From positions 1,178,001-1,242,000 of the forward strand of contig CP076021.1 in the NCBI GenBank assembly GCA_018622495.1: a stretch of 64,000 bases of DNA, in the 5' to 3' direction. The stretch is from Mycoplasmatota bacterium (GTDB taxonomy: Bacteria; Bacillota_I; Bacilli_A; Acholeplasmatales; Acholeplasmataceae). Of this stretch, positions 46,701-54,581 are shown piece by piece (the stretch's first letter is position 1; each line of letters begins with the position of its first letter). The translations under genes and the position numbers were made by a program. The notes beneath the pieces are model-generated. The model was not told the origin of the DNA. It searched no databases and saw only the letters and a list, made by a program, of their open reading frames with translations.

Positions 46701-48242
46701 AAATGATATAGTTAAATCAAGATGAACATCATTAAATGTTGCTAAATTTGCATTACCTGCAAGTCCTGCAACAAATATACGATCAACATCATCTATACTT
46801 TCAATTTCTGAACTGTTTATCGTATAATTAACAAAATTAATGTGTTCTATCGTACCAAACATAGACGCAAATAAACTATATGAAACATAATCACCAACAA
46901 ACGTTGGTTGTGTAATCACTAAATTTAAGATACTATAATAGTTTTCACTACCACCTAATCCACTGTGATTATATAAAGTATTCCCATTGATTGTTTCACT
47001 TGTCAATGTTCCACTAAAACTCACTTCAGCTGCAACATAAGCATTTTCAGAAACTTGATTCATATCAATATCTGCATCTAAAGAATAAGTAGATTGTCTA
47101 AATAAACCGGATATTTGTAGAAGTTCATTCATATAAATAAAATCTACAGCATCTGTAATCATTAATTTATCATTACTAATATTTAAACCTTGTAAAATCG
47201 GATATGTTTCATCAATTTCTAATTGTGCATATTGATTACTATCATTTGTTAAACTATAATATGAATCTTTAAAAAACCATGTTGAAGAAAATATTGAATG
47301 TGTTTGAAAACCTATGGTGTTTAATCCTGTACCATATATCGTTGCACTGTCTTCATCTAATAGTATTTCTTGATCATAGTAAACATTATATAAAGAACCT
47401 GTTTGGCTATATGTGATGACATTTGATGAAAGATTTTGATATACTGCATTAGATTTTACATAAGGTGTAGCAACATAAGCATTTCTAAGTGTTCCAGTAT
47501 TCACTGATACTAATCCTGAAATGATAAATTCACCTTCTGCATTAATGCCTGAACTTTCTTCTCGTTCATCAACATAATAAACATTTTCTACCATACCTTG
47601 ATTAAGTCCAACTAAAGTCGATACATAAGTCATCGCACCAATATTTAATGCTTGTACGATTAAAGGATTAATTAAACCTAAGTTTTTCACTTCTCCTGTA
47701 CTAGATACTTTAGAAAACATCGCATAATAAATAAGCCCTGGCATATAAGTATTATAAGCATCGTCTGTATTTATTGATCTAAAAATTAAATTTGTGATTT
47801 CATATCCTTGACCATCAAATGTACCAGAAAAAGCTTGACTATATCCTACCGGATTAAATAAATAATTTAAATTCTCTTTTAAAGCATCGAAATAATCAAT
47901 ATCATTACCTAAAACATAATCAAGTGATAAATATGCATTATTTGTTCTAGATGACTCAGAGAACTTATAAAGTTCATATGCGGTTTCTAAAACATATGTT
48001 TTTGATGTATCAATATTAGATGCATCATCCATAATTTCACTAAAAGATACATAATCACTATCATAAGTAAATGATTGTAATGTTGTAACGCCAATATCAT
48101 TACCATACCAAGCGCTACTTGATTGATAACTTTGTGCTAAGACATCATTAAAATGCAAAAAAGATCCCATATATAAACATGCGATAATCATAAATAATGC
48201 TATGATTGATTTTTTCATCCATTTAATGTGTGTCTTTTTCAT
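40782..48242 (-). CDS. Giant secreted surface protein with beta-helix-like repeats and CBM5/12-like modules
   Basis: 2486 residues. The N-terminus is basic, then a signal helix (SIIALFMIIACLYMGSFL) with a likely cleavage after VLA-QS near residue 36. Residues about 125-350 resemble GLUG-type adhesin repeats (FSGTFDGQGYEITNLIF, GLNQGMVENVYYV). Residues about 350-1150 carry many irregular N-x-G-(D/N)-(I/L) units (NNGDLDIDV, NSGNITVDN, NTGDISIFN, NNGDIKVAS), as in right-handed beta helices. The middle is Tyr/Ser/Thr/Asp-rich. The last 150 residues hold three carbohydrate-binding-like units of the CBM5/12 type (WEV...GSWQGL; YEEGDIVEYNGVSYIAL; LDDIVLYNGVYYIST). There is no LPXTG or C-terminal helix. 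It is last in the operon behind the third riboswitch. Confidence 0.85.
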   Translation of the reverse strand: MKKTHIKWMKKSIIALFMIIACLYMGSFLHFNDVLAQSYQSSSAWYGNDIGVTTLQSFTYDSDYVSFSEIMDDASNIDTSKTYVLETAYELYKFSESSRTNNAYLSLDYVLGNDIDYFDALKENLNYLFNPVGYSQAFSGTFDGQGYEITNLIFRSINTDDAYNTYMPGLIYYAMFSKVSSTGEVKNLGLINPLIVQALNIGAMTYVSTLVGLNQGMVENVYYVDEREESSGINAEGEFIISGLVSVNTGTLRNAYVATPYVKSNAVYQNLSSNVITYSQTGSLYNVYYDQEILLDEDSATIYGTGLNTIGFQTHSIFSSTWFFKDSYYSLTNDSNQYAQLEIDETYPILQGLNISNDKLMITDAVDFIYMNELLQISGLFRQSTYSLDADIDMNQVSENAYVAAEVSFSGTLTSETINGNTLYNHSGLGGSENYYSILNLVITQPTFVGDYVSYSLFASMFGTIEHINFVNYTINSSEIESIDDVDRIFVAGLAGNANLATFNDVHLDLTISFDPGTQDLGQLYIAGLYAYGSGDISYSSTTGDISTISVDYDARMTENYISGMVGYATAANISYAINNMNIEGFSYQSMPSNTTYMGGLFAYANIESMYKVVNHGDITSHLSGYMDNLYMGGVIGYQANLENEVEFVYQNGDLSVSILSAQTTYLAGYGYVTDEEATIDLSSVTNNGDLDIDVLNTLTETTLSNIDTYVSGVLITYDANGTITGLFNKHDLSIDLSIVDIFAGNLLALDQSNLVVSQSYQSGELSFSTTQTMVNDEIYISGNLYGKNLSMNHMRQEEDITIYIFDDTSSSLSNGNLYVFGLFEEVSQGFYATNGFQGGNILIDKGTSVDVSYDISVSGIAYANRNTDIYTTLEIDYDSVDIDAIAGSMDTMLNSGNITVDNNFDGNIKASGILTYNESIISNAINTGDISIFNDVSTSNDKIEAAGLVYAMLGQYAQIRDSANNGDIKVASSSTLGYAHAAGIAVRNDVLENGNDINSSSLNQFAKIWFSINYGDVYAYNGTNESSYSIANETRSKASGILAIGILSIINNVNYGNVYGNYLAAGLFGFIYYSKFPSIESEQVYISNSINYGKVRRVTAFSTSSNAYTFSMSTTPPSGTPYAFGAIVGKIHTGGTTWEFAGNVDYPVDTIYFGYLLNFDSLIDMFASAPDLSSSWTSFFGDLDDANLALIEMVQYMATTNPSDDSVEPFTYFYAGSGWLGSYIGQVIEYYDVSEDDDGMFYNLFPFRDSKPANTGTDQYIADFIQYIPEEKVNTEILTKIESDTSYSYPGIYALSSSSGISNGIFIPDSFDFEGLNPYTLSNVDPDETWIGDAATSGTIAYDFYTEMRQIKVSFATTIYNLEIEQTDQFGNPITNGVTLSDPVIDEDRSLITYYMPSNADVLGTQTPQLLTVSRYIEVNDAYVDGARVVANLLTGDNALNGYTYVGTHKKSGSTMVAIGPYATTGVYNLTTYDSSPYDSSSRNTPVYDLTTANSSIDATSTIFTHEPHVFSRFLWWTYWDATGYRVSRTTASSGYGAYKSFSLSGYPTLYEYVGPSTEAVTYVLSESVPNTVVYPTSSVYFSANTADDTYTISDAASLTNNGQSLTTTITIPRSYGIYDSMYSSGGTYIDSVEDHYGSVRVYSASYNSSDPSTYQDYEIRIIRTDDVDITDVDSLFVNGVASLPNSYNVNNVFANNDLYYETSGSNGVIEINYDTYNLADEYNVLTDIEVFDNNTGVKVVTSLYKLSDGDVYTDNDFDNDSGTWGTGTVKIIFEAEDDLESGDYYIELSLLSGETFKVNFTKIESANADVLSFTYQEELIEPTTNSYTSYVDYGMYYIANDSETSIVDFTNLSSLTNVSYADLETTFPNYLESLEISYFAEITSISFNVSMYDSYRHQYTLVYHITAEDGSTNTFTHNIIEREVDLNPSVVYKNGGSLDDPLDTVLVYYDESPTIRFEYDFDHVYFASDDILSVVSTFSPLNSGDSATEGIDYFIQPLSYIGFEVDLNQDTAKGDYTFTLSYSQSETVNGQSLSWQYTFSTLDLTKLKNDNSNIENVLFASDSVFDEVLDAFVTIVDIDEVTPTEYLMYFDETNPTQRLISVLPTTGIDYGYYDDYGNYWIIGQVQETDLTAYSPTFYIPDGASIYRVTDENNIHYDYQSSLLFADFSDYGSGATLNYVQYRVYAEDYDENPTHYTDYYIAVQDTTNNIKYDITVVNDTNDEIERVHIGVNVYQLPADYTGDLYYEDILVRMGMFSYYDSDTDTYDNNQFSTSMYGYYVLHVDVPEGYSVEIEYEAIIIIGDTLYLESSRIPRRYYVTIHIVEETPQSPDWGHEEVVDYTPQALPLDINYTYSDGEQFVYNGVTWEVLDPTYTYSQYNPPGTGSWQGLHDTSGIYNSASAYEEGDIVEYNGVSYIALNDNASNNNPVAGLGGSWNEISEDWLSYNLYTLDDIVLYNGVYYISTTSWNKNYNPASTTWAWTVYTN

Positions 48243-48251
48243 TTATCTCAC

Positions 48252-48935
48252 CTAGTCGTAGAAACTACTATCAATTTCCCAAACTTCTGAAAATCTATTT
48301 GCTTGAACAACTTCTACAAAAATATCAAAATATAAATAACATACTTCATCGATGGCTTCATTCGTTCTAGTATCATAAGCATCTCCACCATCAATAATAT
48401 GATAAATTACCTCTGATGTTTGTTTTTCAACGATGTCTGGATCATAAATAAAACCTTCTTGGTCAAATAATGGACTAAATCCAGAAGCAAATGTTAATTG
48501 TGAAAAAGGATAATAATTAGAACCTAAATCTTCAAAATAGACAGCTTGCAATACCGGATCTATTTCATTACCTTCAGTTTGATTTAAATAGAATCTTTGT
48601 AGTTCCCACTCTTGTTGTATCTTAAATCGATATCGAGCAGCAACTATAGGATTTATAGAAAGATAGATATCTAAATCTTCTATATAATTATCTGATGTCT
48701 CATCGTAAGCATTTACAATAACGACACCTTTATCTCTATCATAATAAGGACTGTTAATGGTAACAATGTCACCATCAAAGTAGACAAACATTTCAACTTC
48801 AAAATCACCTGTTGTAATCGTAATGCCATGATCTTCTTCAATTTCAAAGTATGCGTATGTAGCAACAATACCTATCATAAATAATATGACAAACGTTAAA
48901 GATACAGTTATTAATTTCCTTTTACTTTTCATCAT
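48252..48935 (-). CDS. SipW-type exported protein (TasA/CalY-like)
   Basis: A 227-residue protein. A signal segment (LITVSLTFVILFMIGIVATYAYFE) ends in the T-Y-A-Y-F pattern seen at SipW cleavage sites, followed by an acidic beta-rich domain with many Tyr and Asp and no cysteines near the end. TasA/CalY-like proteins form extracellular fibres, but similarity here is confined to the signal and general composition. The start overlaps the preceding gene as ATGATG, and AAGGTGAT is upstream. The giant protein follows 10 nt downstream. Confidence 0.72.
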   Translation of the reverse strand: MMKSKRKLITVSLTFVILFMIGIVATYAYFEIEEDHGITITTGDFEVEMFVYFDGDIVTINSPYYDRDKGVVIVNAYDETSDNYIEDLDIYLSINPIVAARYRFKIQQEWELQRFYLNQTEGNEIDPVLQAVYFEDLGSNYYPFSQLTFASGFSPLFDQEGFIYDPDIVEKQTSEVIYHIIDGGDAYDTRTNEAIDEVCYLYFDIFVEVVQANRFSEVWEIDSSFYD

Positions 48936-49584
48936 GAGAAATCACCTTTAGAGTTGACGATATCTATTTCTACATCCAATGTAAAGACAAGATCTAGATA
49001 ATCTTCTTGTACGTCTACACTATCATAATCGCCCCAAGCTATAATTTGGAAAGTGATAGCTGAATTAGCATCTATATTTAGTGTAGGAATAAGATTAAGA
49101 GCTTGCATATTATAATCTTTAATGGCTTGTAACTGATCAGCTTTAGTTGAATAGCCTGATACTATACCATCTATAATTGAATAAAAATCAGTAGTTAAAC
49201 TGTTATCGTCTACATCAATACCTTCGAATATAAATAGATATATTAATCCATTATCCAATGATGATTCATCAATCGTAATATTCATTAAAGCTTGAGGTGA
49301 TTCATCATCAAGTAAGACATCATAACGTTGAACAGATGCCATAATATTTGTCATGTCATCATCATTTGTTAAAAACTCATTTTCATAATCTAAAAATGCG
49401 AGATCATCTATTTCTATAGTACCATAAATTGTATCATTATTATGCTCTCAGAAACGGATAAAACACCTGCTTCTATTGAGGCAAGTGATTTTCTTTCAAC
49501 ATATGTAAACCATGCATATGTAACTGATGTAATTGAGGTTAATAATAGTAAGATTGTTAGTGCTGATATGATATATTTTTTCAT
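48932..49584 (-). pseudogene. SipW-type exported protein gene, frameshifted
   Basis: ATG 49584 follows AAAGGAGGAAG. The N-terminus MKKYIISALTILLLLTSITSVTYAWFTYVERKS is a clear SipW-type signal. After SVSE the frame closes. The next frame continues as NNDTIYGTIEIDDLAFLDYENEF and runs to 48932. Removing one AG from the GAGAG at about 49445-49449 would join them into one product of roughly 216 residues. This is the first gene behind the third riboswitch. It may be phase-variable, decayed or mis-sequenced. Confidence 0.78.
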
Positions 49585-49605
49585 CTTACTTCCTCCTTTA
49601 ATCAA

Positions 49606-49697
49606 TAAAAATAGCCAATTACACAATATTTGTGCAACTGGCTATCTCTTTGAGACCCTATAGTTTTGCGTCCCTAGATTACTCTAGGTTTGCCAAA
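49606..49697 (-). promoter_or_regulatory. c-di-GMP-I riboswitch (GEMM) with terminator, third copy
   Basis: Minus strand: GGCAAACC, a stem capped by a GTAA tetraloop, GGGACGCAAAACTATAGGG, then GATAGCCAGTTGCAC, all core features of the c-di-GMP-I aptamer. The terminator AGCCA...TTGGCT with ATTTTT at 49606-49643 uses the aptamer's 3' strand as its 5' arm. It begins 12 nt after the sipW gene stop, with no clear promoter between, so it likely acts inside the long operon. Confidence 0.92.
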
Positions 49698-49706
49698 ATG
49701 AGAAAA

Positions 49707-50357
49707 TTATTGTTTATCTTTATCAATTTCTTCTAAAATTTCTTGTTTCATTTTTTCTTTTAATGTTAGTAATTCTTTTTCATGTTCTTCTTCTAATGTT
49801 TGTTTTTGCTTTTCTTGAACATGTTTCATAATATCTTTAATTTCAAAAACCAATAAAGCAAATATTACAACGATTAATCCTAAGAATATAAAACTTACGC
49901 TTGATTGAATTAATGCTGAGATTGGTTTTAAAAATGTGATTTTCATACTAAATTTACCAACTAAATTATCTGCGGTAATATAATCTTGAATGCCGGATTG
50001 ATCGGTTTGAGATTCATTATCACCTTGTGTAATAAAACCTTCATTAACTTGATCAACAACCCTATGGACAATTAAAATTTTACTGCCATTTGAAGTTTGT
50101 CCTTGATAGACGATAACGTCACCAATGTCGATGTTTTCAATTGACACATCTTTCATTAAATACATATCATTAACATCAAGAGAATCCTCTTGATCGCCTA
50201 CCATTGAATCAGTGGGTACAACGCCTAAAGCGTAATTAAAGAAATATACTGGTTCTCCGTTTTTTATAGAGAGTGTTGCAGAAACCATTGAGCCTATAAT
50301 AAACACAATGAGTAATCCTGCAAAGATTGACATGATAATTGAAATTGTTTTTTTCAT
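49707..50357 (-). CDS. sipW: SipW-type (ER/archaeal-type) signal peptidase I, second copy
   Basis: A 216-residue membrane protease. It has an N-terminal helix (about 7-28), the catalytic serine in VVPTDSMVG, and the histidine of IVHRVVDQV in the place where ordinary signal peptidases have lysine. FITQGDNES follows, then a second helix (about 150-175) and a charged coiled-coil tail rich in Lys/Glu. The Ser-His type processes TasA-like preproteins in Bacillus. It directly follows a SipW-type substrate gene (7-nt gap) and precedes riboswitch 3. Confidence 0.9.
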   Translation of the reverse strand: MKKTISIIMSIFAGLLIVFIIGSMVSATLSIKNGEPVYFFNYALGVVPTDSMVGDQEDSLDVNDMYLMKDVSIENIDIGDVIVYQGQTSNGSKILIVHRVVDQVNEGFITQGDNESQTDQSGIQDYITADNLVGKFSMKITFLKPISALIQSSVSFIFLGLIVVIFALLVFEIKDIMKHVQEKQKQTLEEEHEKELLTLKEKMKQEILEEIDKDKQ

Positions 50358-50364
50358 AATTCTC

Positions 50365-51111
50365 CTAAGCAGATAAATTCATATAAATTGTATTAACTAA
50401 TAAAGTTTGTCCCATAAATATATTTGAGTTAGTATATGGTGTACCTGAGGTATCTTCACCATATATAGATGGATCAAATGTTAAATCAAAATATAGAACA
50501 ACGACATTGTCTGTAGTATATCCAACTGGAACATCATCAATAAGATCATATGTTAGATTATCAGTAGATTCAAAATAATCGATTGTATAATCTAAATTTA
50601 GAATATCTTTTTGATCACTGGATTCAATATTGTCATTAATATAAGAAATTTGTGTGACACCATATTCGAAAGCAGTTTGTATTTTATTAACTTCTAAATC
50701 ATATCCATAAGATACAATATTACCAAGTGATAAGTCCAGTTTCCCAGTGGTTGTACCAACATTTGTTATCTTAATCGCAAATGAGAATACATCGCCAGGT
50801 GCTGCATATCCAGGAATAATTTGTGCTACCGTAGGATCCGCAACCTTTAAATATTTATCATATTCATTTTCATCAATTGTTGTATTATTAATCAGTGTTA
50901 AATTTGATGACCCATAAAATGTTGGATCATTGTAAATATAAAACTCATATTCAGCCTCAACACCAGAAATCTCAGCTACAAATACTGCATTGTTTTCATT
51001 TGTAAGTGTGAACCAAGCATATGTAACACTTGTAATTAATAATATACCTATAAGCATATATATTGTTATAATCATCATTAATCGCATATTGGTGTGATTT
51101 ATTTTTTTCAT
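50365..51111 (-). CDS. SipW-type exported protein (TasA/CalY-like)
   Basis: A 248-residue protein. The signal segment MMIITIYMLIGILLITSVTYAWFTLTNENN shows the T-Y-A-W-F-T pattern of SipW substrates. The mature part has AEYEFYIYND, IIPGYAAPGDVFSFAIKITNVG (a TasA/CalY-like beta-sandwich strand with G-D and I-x-N-x-G) and a Thr/Asp-rich end. It likely forms or decorates surface fibres. It sits between the DUF2357-like gene and sipW copy two. Confidence 0.78.
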   Translation of the reverse strand: MKKINHTNMRLMMIITIYMLIGILLITSVTYAWFTLTNENNAVFVAEISGVEAEYEFYIYNDPTFYGSSNLTLINNTTIDENEYDKYLKVADPTVAQIIPGYAAPGDVFSFAIKITNVGTTTGKLDLSLGNIVSYGYDLEVNKIQTAFEYGVTQISYINDNIESSDQKDILNLDYTIDYFESTDNLTYDLIDDVPVGYTTDNVVVLYFDLTFDPSIYGEDTSGTPYTNSNIFMGQTLLVNTIYMNLSA

Positions 51112-51123
51112 ATAACCACCTGC

Positions 51124-52980
51124 TTATTTTTGATTAGCTTTATCTATCTTTTTTCGATGACTTTCTTGTATTTTTTGTTTTTGTTTTTCAAGTCTTGCAT
51201 CTGATTGAGCTTTGATTTTAGCTTCTTGTTTTGCTAATCTTTCTTTTTCTTCTTTTAATTTCTTTTGTGCTTGTTTTGCTAAACGTTCTTTATCACGTTT
51301 TTGTTTAGCACGAATTTTTTTAATTTGTTCTTCATATAATTTTTTAGCTTTTTTCTTTTCTGCTGCAATTATTTTAGCTTCTTCAGCTTTAATTTTCTTA
51401 CGTGTTTCTGAAATCTTTTTAGTAACATTCTTATGTTCACTAGACATTGTATCTCTAATTTCATTAACATATGATAAATAACTTTTTAATGCTTCTTGAT
51501 TTTCATCAAGATGCTTTCTTTCAAGCTTAATTTTTTCTTCCATTTTTGCACGTTTTGCTTCTTCGCGAATGCGCTTCTTGTTTTCTTTAATCAATTGTTT
51601 ATCAAGTGTTTCAATTTCTTTCATTAAACGTTTTTCTAAACGTATCGTATTATTATAATCTACTTCTTTGGTTTCTCGAATAATACGTGCAACTTTTAAT
51701 TTATCTTTTGTTTTTTCAATTAAATCTTCTGTAGATTCTTTGACTAAAGATCTAAACATAAAATCGTCGCTTTGTGAGTCATCTTCTAAATCAAAATATG
51801 ATTTATACAATGCATTTGAAATATTTATTGTATCTCTTAAAGCTTTTTTTAATCCTACTTCATAACTAGAAGATGTTTCAACATGTTTATCAATTGCTTC
51901 TTTAAACATCTTTTTATTTTCTTCTAAGTAATATTGATTAATTTCATTTTCTTCCATATCAACTTTAGTGCCTTGAGTAATTAATGTTTCTAATTGTTTT
52001 TTAATAACTTTAGGGCTTTTTTTATGATACGTACGTTCATCTAAATATTGATAATGTTCTTCTAAATCTTTTTGATTACCATAAATATTTGTAAATGTTT
52101 GTAAAGCATTTTGATATATGTTTTTCATATAAACATGATCAAAAGATAAGTTTTTTTCAGTAATATCAGTATCAAAATCTAATGTATGATATTTATCTAA
52201 ATATAACCATAATGTATAACAATTTTTATAATCTAGATTTTTTAAAATAATTGAAGTTTGCATAATTGGTGCACGCACTGGTTTTACATTTTTTAATTCT
52301 TCCATAAATTGTGTACTTCTTATGTTATTAATCTGTTTTAATAAATATTCAATTCTTTTAACTAATGCATTATTTTTTTTATTAATTGATTCATCTTGTA
52401 CATCTTCAGTAACTATAACATTAAGTTCATATTCAACTTTTGAATCTTGAATTTGATACTTTGATTTCATATGAAAATGTCTTTTTTCAAATGATTCAAT
52501 ATTTTTCTTAATTAATTGATATCTTCGATCAATAAAATCACTTAATCGATCAATTAAAGTCTTTAGGAATCTATTTTCATAAATACCATATTCAATTTCT
52601 GAATTAGTTACTAAAATTTTACTAGGAATAACATTCCCATTTCTAAACTCTTTAATAAGATGTGTATTAGCAGCTAAATGTCTAACAGAATCACTATTAA
52701 CACGTTTCGCTTTTTCAATCGCTGTAACTTCTTGTTCATAACGTAAGCCTGACTTAGGATCTCTTGTTATCTTATAGATACTTGGGAAAAATGATTCTAT
52801 TGTCCCTATCCAATCTTCATGAAAAGATTTGATTTCAGTAATACTTTTTTGATACAGTTCATTTTCACCGTCTAATAATGCAGTGTAAAAATAATTTGGA
52901 AATGGTTCTTCCATTTCAATTTGATAATATGCATCATTAATCGCTTGATGAAATTTTCTCATATCAGTAAGTTTTTTCAT
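51124..52980 (-). CDS. DUF2357-like protein with a long coiled-coil C-terminus
   Basis: 618 residues. The segment NSEIEYGIYENRFLKTLIDRL (around 125-150) resembles the conserved core of DUF2357, a family normally encoded next to McrB-like ATPases and often carrying a C-terminal nuclease. Here no nuclease motif is visible. Instead residues about 420-618 are an almost pure Lys/Glu/Arg coiled coil (LERKHLDENQEAL...KKAKKLYEEQIKKIRAKQKRD). There is no signal peptide or membrane helix, so it is cytoplasmic. It lies 10 nt downstream of the McrB-like gene and is probably its partner. Family assignment is by eye. Confidence 0.7.
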   Translation of the reverse strand: MKKLTDMRKFHQAINDAYYQIEMEEPFPNYFYTALLDGENELYQKSITEIKSFHEDWIGTIESFFPSIYKITRDPKSGLRYEQEVTAIEKAKRVNSDSVRHLAANTHLIKEFRNGNVIPSKILVTNSEIEYGIYENRFLKTLIDRLSDFIDRRYQLIKKNIESFEKRHFHMKSKYQIQDSKVEYELNVIVTEDVQDESINKKNNALVKRIEYLLKQINNIRSTQFMEELKNVKPVRAPIMQTSIILKNLDYKNCYTLWLYLDKYHTLDFDTDITEKNLSFDHVYMKNIYQNALQTFTNIYGNQKDLEEHYQYLDERTYHKKSPKVIKKQLETLITQGTKVDMEENEINQYYLEENKKMFKEAIDKHVETSSSYEVGLKKALRDTINISNALYKSYFDLEDDSQSDDFMFRSLVKESTEDLIEKTKDKLKVARIIRETKEVDYNNTIRLEKRLMKEIETLDKQLIKENKKRIREEAKRAKMEEKIKLERKHLDENQEALKSYLSYVNEIRDTMSSEHKNVTKKISETRKKIKAEEAKIIAAEKKKAKKLYEEQIKKIRAKQKRDKERLAKQAQKKLKEEKERLAKQEAKIKAQSDARLEKQKQKIQESHRKKIDKANQK

Positions 52981-52990
52981 ATGTTACCCT

Positions 52991-54535
52991 TTAGAATTGT
53001 TTTTTAATCGTTGTTAAATAATCTTGACATTCAACAAATCCATTTTTACCAAATAGACGATCTAATAAAACAGATAAATTATTGATTTCATTTTGTAAAA
53101 ACGGTAAATTTAATCCTTCAAATTTTCTAAATATTTTTCTTGCAACCATATAATCTAGTGCTTCAGTTTCACTACCACCACAAGCGGCATAAACTGGAAC
53201 GAAAGCTCTAATTTGTTTCATAATACGGTTACCAAATGTTACTTTGAAATTTTCAGTAATAAATTTATCTAGTTTTTCAAGATTTTGTAAAGCTTTTAAA
53301 GATATTGGATAATCTTTTGTAGCTGATCTAAATAATTCTTGTAAATAATCATTAGATATAGAGACACCTTCAGTATCTGGTGCATCAATAAACTCTGATT
53401 TTGTATTTATAACAATTGGTGTTGCACGGTCATATACTTTATCAGTAATTGTAAATGTTGAATCATCTTTATTGGCAGTACCAATAAACCATACATTTTG
53501 CGGTAATAATAATTTACCTTTTTCAATATGATTTGGATCACCAGGTTGTGTATCAGGTACAATATCAATTAACCATTGATCTGTATCTGGCATTTCTAAT
53601 AGTGATAAGAATTCTGCAAAATAATATTCAACACGTGCTAAGTTCATTTCATCTAGAACAATAAAGTTTGGATCATTACGATATGTTGTTTCATAAATAG
53701 ATTCTAAAAATTCTGTTTCATTAAATTTCTTTGTAAACTCATTAAGATAACCCATCATTTCCGCTCTATCACGCCATGAAGGCTGTACTGCGATAATGTG
53801 TGAATCATGTCCAAAGAATTTACCCATTGCATATGGAAGAGATGTTTTCCCTGTACCAGAAATACCTTCTAGAATCATTGTTTTTGATGAAGCTAGACCA
53901 GCAAAGAATGCTGAAATGATTTTCCTGTTATAAAACAATCCTAATCTTGATGCGGAAAAATTAATAAATCGTGTAACTAATTCATTAAGTGAAAGCATAT
54001 CGTCTTCACGCATATAAATTTGAGTTACTCTATTTTCATAATCGTTATCAACTCTTTTTAATTTAACAAATCTTGTTGGTTCATTTGATTTTTCTTTTTC
54101 ATCATCTTCATCTTCTGAGTCACTTGAACCACCAGTTGAAGATCCACCAACACCTAAATTTGAAACCTTTAATGCTAAAATTTTATTTCTTTCATCAACC
54201 AACTCTACAGTTTTTTGATTTAAAAATGATATTTCTTCTAGTAATTCATCTTTTTCAATTTCACGTCCAATAAATTTAATATATCGGCCAAGCCATTGAA
54301 TAATCTTTAATATTAAGAAAGCGATAAGCGCAAAATTAACAACTAATATGATAAAACCGATGACCCAATCAATCACCGTAAACTGTTCAGATGCAATTGC
54401 AAATTTAGCAAAATACTGACCAACATCAGCAACGAAAAAATTTACGATTGCTTCAAATATTAAACGAAAGAATTCTCCAATATTGGAAAACACATCTCGC
54501 AATAGGTCAATATAGAATCTAGCAAATTCTACCAT
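52991..54535 (-). CDS. Membrane-anchored McrB-like AAA+ ATPase
   Basis: 514 residues. The N-terminus has hydrophobic/amphipathic segments, with a clear helix near residues 55-78 (VIGFIILVVNFALIAFLILKII), then a short coiled coil and an acidic Gly/Ser linker. The AAA+ domain has Walker A LEGISGTGKTSLPYAMGK (near 222), Walker B FIVLDEMNLARVEYYFAEFLSLLEM (near 292), sensor 1 VWFIGTANKDDS and TDKVYDRATPI. These match the McrB/AAA_5 (MoxR-related) group. No DNA-binding domain is visible. The anchor and neighbours suggest remodelling or export of surface fibre components, not restriction. Confidence 0.82.
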   Translation of the reverse strand: MVEFARFYIDLLRDVFSNIGEFFRLIFEAIVNFFVADVGQYFAKFAIASEQFTVIDWVIGFIILVVNFALIAFLILKIIQWLGRYIKFIGREIEKDELLEEISFLNQKTVELVDERNKILALKVSNLGVGGSSTGGSSDSEDEDDEKEKSNEPTRFVKLKRVDNDYENRVTQIYMREDDMLSLNELVTRFINFSASRLGLFYNRKIISAFFAGLASSKTMILEGISGTGKTSLPYAMGKFFGHDSHIIAVQPSWRDRAEMMGYLNEFTKKFNETEFLESIYETTYRNDPNFIVLDEMNLARVEYYFAEFLSLLEMPDTDQWLIDIVPDTQPGDPNHIEKGKLLLPQNVWFIGTANKDDSTFTITDKVYDRATPIVINTKSEFIDAPDTEGVSISNDYLQELFRSATKDYPISLKALQNLEKLDKFITENFKVTFGNRIMKQIRAFVPVYAACGGSETEALDYMVARKIFRKFEGLNLPFLQNEINNLSVLLDRLFGKNGFVECQDYLTTIKKQF

Positions 54536-54581
54536 AGTAATCTCCTTGCGTTAAACTAAGCTGACTTTTCTTTTTCTTTTT

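Noticed and set aside
51124-54535. The McrB-like and DUF2357-like pair as a restriction or phage-defence system.
   Set aside because: No nuclease or DNA-recognition domain is visible, the ATPase is membrane anchored, and the genes are embedded in a c-di-GMP-controlled export operon. Profile searches could still overturn this.
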